A stretch of DNA of 18,583 nucleotides from an uncultured Clostridia bacterium (GTDB taxonomy: Bacteria; Bacillota; Clostridia; Christensenellales; Borkfalkiaceae): NCBI GenBank assembly GCA_944354085.1, contig CALVPW010000088.1, forward strand, positions 1 to 18,583. Direction: 5' to 3'. The position numbers were made by a program, and so were the translations under genes. Shown piece after piece: positions 14,059 through 18,583 of this stretch (positions within the stretch are counted from its first letter, which is position 1; every line of letters starts with the position of its first letter). The notes under the pieces are model-generated. The model searched no databases. It was not told the origin of the DNA and saw only the letters and a program-made list of their open reading frames with translations.

Positions 14059-15083
14059 GCCTGCGCCTCGTCTGCCGCATCCGCCGCCGCGAACATCGAT
14101 TCGAGCGTGGGGATGAGCCCGCCCCGATACGCGTCGAGCGCCTGAAAGACGGACATCTTGATCGAGAACGCCTTGGACGAGCCGTGCGACTTGATGACGA
14201 CCTTTTTGAGCCCCACGAAAACGGATCCGCCAAAGCGCGAATAGTCGAGCGCGCGGCTGAGCCCCTTGATGGACTTGCGCGCGAACAGATAGCTGAGTTT
14301 CCGCGAAAAGGAAGCGGTGAACTCCTTTTTGAGCATGGCGGCGACCGTTTTGCCGCAGCCTTCGATGGATTTGAGGGCGATATTGCCCGAGAAGCCGTCC
14401 GAGACGACGACGTCCACGTCGCCGTACATGATATCGCGCCCCTCCACGTTGCCCGCAAAGCAGATGCCCTTCGTCTCCTTTAAGAGCTGATGCGCCTCCT
14501 GGTGCATGGGATCGCCCTTATGCTCCTCCGTCCCGTTGGTCAAAAGCCCGACGCGGGGCTCCTTCACCCCGAAGGCTGCTTTGGCGTAAGCCGACGCCAT
14601 CACGCCGAACTGTGCGAGATAGGCGGGCTTGCACTCGGCGTTCGCGCCGCAGTCGCACAGCAGCGTGACCGTCCCGCGGGCGTTGGGGATGGCGGGGCAG
14701 AGCGCGGGGCGCATCACCCCTTTGAGCCGCCCCACGAACATGATGCCGCCCGTGAGCACGGCGCCCGTGGAGCCCGCCGAAACGAACCCGCCCGCTTCCG
14801 CGTCGTTTTTGAGAAGGTTGAGCCCGACGACGAGCGAGCTGTCCCGCTTGGCGCGCACGGCTTGGGTGGGAACGTCGTCGTTGGTGATGACCTGACTGCA
14901 CGCGACCACTTCCACACGGGAAGCGTCGTAGGTATATTTTTCGAGTTCGCGGGCGATGAGGTCCTCATCTCCCGTGAGCACGAGACGGAAGCCTTCGCGC
15001 TCCTTGACGGCGTCCAGCGCGCCCTTTACGATCTCGGCGGGCGCGTTGTCGCCCCCCATTGCGTCTACGATGATCTTGACCAT
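14055..15083 (-). CDS. plsX: Phosphate acyltransferase PlsX
   Basis: PlsX converts acyl-ACP and phosphate to acyl-phosphate, the donor for PlsY in phospholipid synthesis; it is a peripheral membrane enzyme. The 342 residues begin MVKIIVDAMGGDNAP, the family hallmark. Other conserved segments are GFVSAGSTGAVL (about 99-110), LCDCGANAECKP and VVVSDGFSGNIALKS. Length and motifs are normal, with a variable C-terminal tail ending AADEAQA. The ATG at 15083 has AAGGGG about nine bases upstream. It is the first gene of the operon with rnc, smc and ftsY. The acpP gene that usually lies between plsX and rnc in Bacillota is absent, and neither rpmF nor fapR precedes it. Confidence 0.96.
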   Translation of the reverse strand: MVKIIVDAMGGDNAPAEIVKGALDAVKEREGFRLVLTGDEDLIARELEKYTYDASRVEVVACSQVITNDDVPTQAVRAKRDSSLVVGLNLLKNDAEAGGFVSAGSTGAVLTGGIMFVGRLKGVMRPALCPAIPNARGTVTLLCDCGANAECKPAYLAQFGVMASAYAKAAFGVKEPRVGLLTNGTEEHKGDPMHQEAHQLLKETKGICFAGNVEGRDIMYGDVDVVVSDGFSGNIALKSIEGCGKTVAAMLKKEFTASFSRKLSYLFARKSIKGLSRALDYSRFGGSVFVGLKKVVIKSHGSSKAFSIKMSVFQALDAYRGGLIPTLESMFAAADAADEAQA

Positions 15084-15121
15084 ATCGATAAACCCCTTAT
15101 AAGTATAGTGATCCGTTTACC

Positions 15122-15150
15122 ATTATAACAGATTTTATGGGAAAATACAA
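15122..15150 (-). promoter_or_regulatory. Promoter of the plsX-rnc-smc-ftsY operon (extended -10)
   Basis: On the minus strand -10 TATAAT is at 15122-15127, preceded by TG one base away (extended -10). The -35 TTGTAT is at 15145-15150 with a 17 bp spacer. The leader before plsX would be about 30 nt. Confidence 0.75.
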
Positions 15151-15206
15151 TCGTCTTGGGGTAAAATTCACGAATACGCCGCAAATTTATGCCGATCGCA
15201 AACGGT

Positions 15207-15220
15207 TTTTGCATGCAAAA
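15207..15220. promoter_or_regulatory. Perfect palindrome TTTTGCATGCAAAA upstream of the plsX promoter
   Basis: A 14-base perfect dyad flanked by AACGG direct repeats (15201-15205 and 15219-15223) lies about 57 bp upstream of the plsX -35 and just before the terminator of the cation transporter gene. It could be an operator, but it does not match the FapR consensus that I know. Its role is unknown. Confidence 0.25.
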
Positions 15221-15226
15221 CGGCAC

Positions 15227-15249
15227 AAAAAAACCGCCCCGAAGGGCGG
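15227..15249 (-). terminator. Terminator of the cation diffusion facilitator gene (UUCG tetraloop)
   Basis: On the minus strand CCGCCC-TTCG-GGGCGG is followed by seven U (from 15227-15233). The stem is perfect and closed by a stable C(UUCG)G loop, three bases after the stop codon. Confidence 0.92.
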
Positions 15250-15252
15250 GCT

Positions 15253-16362
15253 TCATCCTTCCCGTTCGATGGTCACGACGGGTTCGTAATCGCCGAGGAT
15301 GCGGACGGCGCGCTCGATGTCGTTTTGCAGCGCCGCGTCTTTGACGGGGCAGGAAAAGGGCACGGCGACCTCGAACACCGCCTTTTTCACCGCGCCGCGC
15401 ACGAGGCGGAAGTCGTGGATGTTCATCCCCTCGGCAAGCCCTTCGACGGCGGCGCGCACGCGCGTTTCGAGCGACGCGGCTTCCTCGTCGCCGAGGACGA
15501 CGGGATCGAGGTGCAGCGTCAGCGCGACGCCCGTCTCCGCAAGCGCCCTGCGCTCGAGCCCGTCGAGCACCTCGTGCGAGGCGAGCGCGGGAAGGCGCGC
15601 GTCCATCTCCGCATGCGCGGTCGCGAACATGACCCCTTTCCCGTATCCGTAAATTTTAAGATCGTGTACGCCGAGGACGCCTTCGCCCGCCGAAACGATC
15701 GCCAAAAGGCGCGCCGCGACCGCTGCGTCGGGCGCCTGCCCCAACAGCTTGGAGCCCGCCTCTTTGAGCACGCAGACCCCCTGCCAGAGGATGAACAGCG
15801 CAACGGCGATCCCCACGTAACCGTCCGCTTTCCACGGCGTACAGGCGGAGAGCGCCATGCCGAGGACGACGGCGAGCGTGGCGAGGCAGTCGCAGGCGCT
15901 GTCCGTTGCCGCTGCCCCGAGGGTATCCGAATCCAGCCGCTTCGCGCGCAGGCGATAAAAGACAAACATGCCCGCCTTGACGAGCACGGAGAGCCCCATC
16001 ACGAGATACAGCCACCACACGGCTTCCGTCGCCGTTCCCGCGACGACGGTATCGATGGATTCGCGGATGAGTTCCACCCCCAGCGCGACGACGAGAAAGG
16101 CGATGATCATGGACGCCACGTACTCCGCCCGTCCGTGCCCGTACGGGTGCTCGCGGTCGGCGGGTTTTGCCGCCACGCGAAAGGAGACGAGAGAGACGAC
16201 GCCGCTCCCGCAGTCGCTTAAATTGTTGAGACCGTCCGCCACGACGGAGACGAGCCCCGTCACCGCCCCCGCGGCGATCTTTCCCGCTGCAAGCAAAAGA
16301 TTGCAGACGATGCCGACGGCGCTTGCCCGCTGTCCCGCGGCACTTTGATCGCGTTTATTCAT
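15253..16362 (-). CDS. Cation diffusion facilitator (CDF) family exporter, Mn-type signature
   Basis: CDF proteins are dimeric proton antiporters that export divalent metal ions across the cytoplasmic membrane. The 369-residue protein has about six membrane helices (for example near 17-38, 85-102, 115-137, 160-180) and a cytoplasmic C-terminal domain. The transport-site residues, placed by analogy with YiiP, are N46 and D50 in ADGLNNLSD and D154 and D158 in ATDSACDC. An N-D/D-D set without histidine is associated with manganese rather than zinc exporters. The family segment HPYGHGRAEY (72-81) is present. The start at 16362 is chosen because family homology begins there; the open frame extends upstream only as shadow. 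Only nine bases separate this ATG from the -10 box. The specific metal is inferred. Confidence 0.9.
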   Translation of the reverse strand: MNKRDQSAAGQRASAVGIVCNLLLAAGKIAAGAVTGLVSVVADGLNNLSDCGSGVVSLVSFRVAAKPADREHPYGHGRAEYVASMIIAFLVVALGVELIRESIDTVVAGTATEAVWWLYLVMGLSVLVKAGMFVFYRLRAKRLDSDTLGAAATDSACDCLATLAVVLGMALSACTPWKADGYVGIAVALFILWQGVCVLKEAGSKLLGQAPDAAVAARLLAIVSAGEGVLGVHDLKIYGYGKGVMFATAHAEMDARLPALASHEVLDGLERRALAETGVALTLHLDPVVLGDEEAASLETRVRAAVEGLAEGMNIHDFRLVRGAVKKAVFEVAVPFSCPVKDAALQNDIERAVRILGDYEPVVTIEREG

Positions 16363-16371
16363 ATTCCCTGT

Positions 16372-16400
16372 ATTATACGCTTCCCGCACGCACTTGTCAA
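16372..16400 (-). promoter_or_regulatory. Consensus promoter of the CDF gene, almost abutting its start codon
   Basis: Perfect -35 TTGACA (16395-16400), 17 bp spacer and perfect -10 TATAAT (16372-16377) on the minus strand. Nine bases (ACAGGGAAT) separate the -10 from the ATG, so the transcript would start within about three bases of the ATG. Confidence 0.8.
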
Positions 16401-16515
16401 CGGCGCGGAAAGGTATATTTTTTACGGGATGCGTCGATGATATCCCTGCGGTGCACACGTCCCCGACGCCGTTACATACGATAATAGCGGAGACCCTTGC
16501 ACCAAAGAGGACTGT

Positions 16516-16875
16516 ATGATCGTAAAACGCGGAGAACTCTATTATGCCGATCTCTCCCCCGTGGTAGGGAGCGAACAGGGCGGCGTGCGCCCCGTCCTCG
16601 TCGTACAAAACGACACGGGGAACAGATATTCCCCCACCGTCATTGCGGCGGCGGTGACGAGCAAGCTCACGAAAGCGCGTCTGCCGACGCACATCGAGCT
16701 GCCGTCCGCCTTCGGGCTCGCCAAAAACAGCGTCATCCTGCTCGAACAGATCCGCACCATCGACAAGCGCCGCCTGCTTTCGCGCATCGGCGCGCTTCCG
16801 CCCGCGACCATGCGCCGCGTCAACCGTGCCATCCTCATCAGCCTCGGGTTCGAGGACGGCGCAAAAAGCGGCTGA
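16516..16875 (+). CDS. ndoA: MazF/PemK family mRNA interferase (EndoA-type), no adjacent antitoxin
   Basis: The 119-residue protein matches the sequence-specific endoribonucleases of type II toxin-antitoxin modules, close to Bacillus subtilis EndoA. The N-terminus MIVKRGELYYADLSPVVGSE and the segment GGVRPVLVVQND are characteristic. R25 and T48 fall at the catalytic positions of EndoA, and LLEQIRTIDKRRL is the conserved region of the fold. The start has GAGG five bases upstream. The partner antitoxin, which normally lies immediately upstream, is missing: the 153 bp before it hold only a divergent promoter and no antitoxin-like frame. The next gene is a permease. The catalytic residues are intact, so it is likely active, and its antitoxin may be elsewhere. 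Confidence 0.93.
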   Translation: MIVKRGELYYADLSPVVGSEQGGVRPVLVVQNDTGNRYSPTVIAAAVTSKLTKARLPTHIELPSAFGLAKNSVILLEQIRTIDKRRLLSRIGALPPATMRRVNRAILISLGFEDGAKSG

Positions 16876-16902
16876 ACGCACGCGCCGCAAAAATTTTTGC
16901 GC

Positions 16903-16939
16903 AACGCATGCGGATGCGTTGACAATTTTGGCGGATGCG
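16903..16939 (+). promoter_or_regulatory. Operator-like repeats overlapping the permease promoter
   Basis: An inverted repeat AACGCA-N6-TGCGTT (16903-16920) runs into the -35 box, and GCGGATGCG is repeated directly at 16910-16918 and 16931-16939, exactly 21 bp apart, two helical turns. The second copy lies in the spacer. This layout suggests a repressor or two-site regulator, but I cannot name it. Confidence 0.45.
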
Positions 16940-16947
16940 GCTATAAT
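16919..16947 (+). promoter_or_regulatory. Consensus promoter of the AEC permease (TTGACA-17-TATAAT)
   Basis: Both hexamers are perfect: -35 at 16919-16924 and -10 at 16942-16947 with a 17 bp spacer. The leader would be about 33 nt. An AAAAATTTTT tract (16889-16898) lies upstream of the -35 and might act like an UP element. Confidence 0.85.
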
Positions 16948-16987
16948 GCCCTGCGGAATGTGAAAACAAGGAAGGCGTGCAGCCGCT

Positions 16988-17971
16988 ATGGGTCAGATCG
17001 TTGTAAAAGTTTTGCTCATCATGTTGGTCTTACTGGTCTTCGCCGTGCCGGGGTTCATCCTCCGCAAGACCAACCTCGTCCGCTCGGACAGCCTCTATTC
17101 CATCTCCAACATCCTCTTGTGCGTGGCGCAGCCCATGCTCATCGTTAAAGCGTTCGCCGTCGACCCCGTCGCGCCGACGGGCGGCGTGCTTTTGAACTTT
17201 TTGTGGGTGTTCCTCTTTTCGGCGGCGGCGCTTTTTTTGACGTGGGGCGCGGCGGAACTCGTGTTCCGCTTTATGAAAAAGCCCGAAGAACGGCGTGAGC
17301 GGGACGTGCTCGTCTTTATCGGCACCTTCTCCAACTGCGCCTTTATCGGCATCCCGTTCATCGACATGTTCACGGACGGCAATGCCGAAGCGACCATGTA
17401 CATGATCGTCTTCTCGGTGGCGTTCAACCTCATTTTGTGGACGCTGGGCGCCTATCTCATGACGCAGGACAAAAAGCAGATCTCCCTCAAAAAAGCGCTC
17501 CTCAACCCCTGTACGGTGGGTTCGGTGATCGGGTTCGTGCTCTTCCTCGTCCCCGCGATCAATATCTTCGATATGGACGCCGTCGCCGAATTGCAGCAGA
17601 TCGTCGAATATACGGGCAACATGACGGCGCCCCTCTCCATGATGGTCGTGGGCGTGCGCCTCGCCGAGCTCCCCGTAAAAACGCTCTTCGGCGATCCGAA
17701 GATCTACCTTGCGGCGTTCGTGCGGCTCATCCTCTCGGCGGCGCTCACCTACCTCATCATCCTGCCCTTTAAGCTCGCGGGACTGTTCGCCGAAAATCTC
17801 TACGTGCTCCTGACCCCCGTGATCGCCATGGCAATGCCGCCCGCAGCGAGCGTCGTCGCCTTTGCCGAAAAACTCGACGGCGAAAAGCAATTCTCCGCCG
17901 CCGCCTTCTCGACGGGGACGCTGCTCTCCGTCGTCACCCTCCCCGTCGTCCTGCTGCTCGTGACGATGTGA
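16988..17971 (+). CDS. AEC (auxin efflux carrier) family permease
   Basis: This 327-residue integral membrane protein has about ten hydrophobic segments, arranged as two five-helix halves with a central hydrophilic loop near residues 155-170 (MTQDKKQISLKK). FIGTFSNCAFIGIPF (about 110-124) in the first half and TPVIAMAMPPAASV (about 276-289) in the second match the conserved asparagine- and proline-containing parts of the AEC family. Bacterial members carry organic anions such as malate or malonate; the substrate cannot be read here. The ATG at 16988 is the only start after an in-frame stop; AAGGAAGG lies about twelve bases upstream, slightly far. It stands alone, with its own promoter and terminator. 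Confidence 0.88.
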   Translation: MGQIVVKVLLIMLVLLVFAVPGFILRKTNLVRSDSLYSISNILLCVAQPMLIVKAFAVDPVAPTGGVLLNFLWVFLFSAAALFLTWGAAELVFRFMKKPEERRERDVLVFIGTFSNCAFIGIPFIDMFTDGNAEATMYMIVFSVAFNLILWTLGAYLMTQDKKQISLKKALLNPCTVGSVIGFVLFLVPAINIFDMDAVAELQQIVEYTGNMTAPLSMMVVGVRLAELPVKTLFGDPKIYLAAFVRLILSAALTYLIILPFKLAGLFAENLYVLLTPVIAMAMPPAASVVAFAEKLDGEKQFSAAAFSTGTLLSVVTLPVVLLLVTM

Positions 17972-17983
17972 CCCGCCGCAAAT

Positions 17984-18014
17984 AAAAAAAGCGAAGCGCC
18001 TGCTTCGCTTTTTT
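17984..18014. terminator. Bidirectional terminator between the permease and pnp
   Basis: The stem AGCGAAGC (17990-17997) / GCTTCGCT (18002-18009), loop GCCT, is flanked by seven A on the left and six T on the right. It serves the permease on the plus strand and pnp on the minus strand, which converge here. Confidence 0.9.
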
Positions 18015-18040
18015 GTTGCGTTGGAACGCAAAATGCCCTT

Positions 18041-18583
18041 TTATGCGAGTTTTTCGAGCAGCTTGAAGTCGATGCCCTTCTCGCCGATCTTGATGATCTT
18101 GACCTTGACCACGTCGCCGACGGAGAGCACGTCCTCCACCTTCTCGACGCGCTTGTCGGAAAGTTTGGAGATGTGGATCATGCCGTCTTTCCCGGGTGCG
18201 AACTCGACGAACGCGCCCATCGTGGAGAGGATACGTACGACGCGGCCGATGAACATATCACCCACTTCGGGCTCGCGCACGATGCTCTCGACGATCGCCT
18301 TGGCGCGCTGCGCGGCTTCGGGATCGCCGTAGGAGGCGATGCACACGGTGCCGTCGTCCTCGATGTCGATCTTGGTGCCCGTTTCGGCAATGATGGAGTT
18401 GATGACCTTGCCCTGCTTGCCCACGACGTCGCCGATCTTTTCGGGATCGATCTTGAAGGAGATGATGCGGGGCGCATACTTGGAGAGTTCGGGCGCGACT
18501 TCGGGCACGCACTCGAGCATCTTGGAAAGGATGAACTGCCTGCCCTCGTTCGCCTGCTCGATGGCGGCGTGCATGATCTCTTC
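18041..18583 (-). CDS. pnp: Polyribonucleotide nucleotidyltransferase, C-terminal part, cut by window edge
   Basis: PNPase degrades RNA phosphorolytically from the 3' end. The visible 180 residues begin EEIMHAAIEQANEGR, the end of the second RNase PH domain, and then show a KH domain with the GxxG loop in IGDVVGKQGKVI. An S1 domain follows (GDMFIGRVVRILSTMGAFVEF to VKVKIIKIGEKGIDF). It ends shortly after S1 (KLLEKLA), without the long C-terminal tail seen in some species. The catalytic RNase PH cores lie outside the window. It converges on the permease gene across a shared terminator. Confidence 0.95.
   Translation of the reverse strand, partial: EEIMHAAIEQANEGRQFILSKMLECVPEVAPELSKYAPRIISFKIDPEKIGDVVGKQGKVINSIIAETGTKIDIEDDGTVCIASYGDPEAAQRAKAIVESIVREPEVGDMFIGRVVRILSTMGAFVEFAPGKDGMIHISKLSDKRVEKVEDVLSVGDVVKVKIIKIGEKGIDFKLLEKLA

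Noticed and set aside
16437..16484. 15-codon frame upstream of the toxin (MISLRCTRPRRRYIR) as a possible antitoxin or leader peptide
   Set aside because: Too short and unlike any antitoxin; no good ribosome site; chance frames of this size are common.
16457..16485. GATAAT as a promoter -10 for the toxin
   Set aside because: No acceptable -35 at 16-18 bp and no extended -10, so it was not annotated.
1..18583. Mobile elements, CRISPR arrays, tRNA or rRNA genes, phage genes
   Set aside because: No transposase, integrase, spaced repeats or RNA-gene signatures were seen; the content is core chromosomal.

Overview
The window is 18.6 kb of G+C-rich (roughly 60%) chromosomal DNA with a housekeeping gene set. 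It most likely comes from an anaerobic member of the Bacillota, class Clostridia. Supporting signs are Gram-positive-type proteins (DnaK without the extra segment found in proteobacterial DnaK, MazF/EndoA closely resembling the Bacillus enzyme, RarA, PlsX-Rnc-SMC-FtsY order), strong AGGAGG-like ribosome sites, consensus sigma-A promoters, and a siroheme pathway placed next to a siroheme/4Fe-4S reductase. I see no phage, insertion sequence, CRISPR array, rRNA or tRNA. Fifteen loci are present: thirteen complete genes counting the interrupted smc, plus hemC and pnp, which are cut by the window edges.

Layout. (1) Positions 1-2632, minus strand: a siroheme operon read from a perfect TTGACA-17-TATAAT promoter. 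It runs siroheme/4Fe-4S reductase, hemA (short), sirC, hemC (continues off the left edge), with tightly coupled starts and stops. (2) 2612-4823, minus: rarA followed by a SAM methyltransferase, ending in a terminator whose loop overlaps the -35 box of the siroheme promoter. Upstream of rarA (4778-5043) is an A+T-rich intergenic region with two inverted Spo0A-box-like heptamers 105 bp apart and phased T-tracts between them. (3) 5044-8779, minus: grpE, dnaK, dnaJ, without hrcA or a CIRCE operator in view and with an internal terminator between dnaK and dnaJ. (4) 8832-15150, minus: plsX, rnc, smc, ftsY under an extended -10 promoter. smc carries one in-frame TAG at codon 348 while the rest of the frame is intact and conserved. 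(5) 15227-16400, minus: a cation diffusion facilitator whose promoter almost abuts its ATG, so its mRNA may be leaderless. (6) 16516-16875, plus: a solitary MazF/EndoA-type toxin with no recognisable antitoxin beside it. (7) 16919-18014, plus: an AEC-family permease with a perfect promoter overlapped by operator-like repeats, ending in a bidirectional terminator shared with (8) the C-terminal part of pnp (minus), which runs off the right edge.

How the genes fit together. HemA makes glutamate-1-semialdehyde for tetrapyrroles, HemC makes the linear tetrapyrrole, and SirC oxidises precorrin-2 toward siroheme. The first gene of the operon encodes a likely siroheme consumer, so cofactor supply and use are co-transcribed. 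The chaperone operon, the plsX-ftsY operon (phospholipid synthesis, RNA processing, chromosome organisation, membrane targeting) and pnp are core functions. I found no convincing unknown multi-gene system. The most unusual items are the smc amber codon, the promoter/terminator overlap, the Spo0A-box-like pair, the possible leaderless cation exporter, the lone toxin and the operator-like repeats of the permease.
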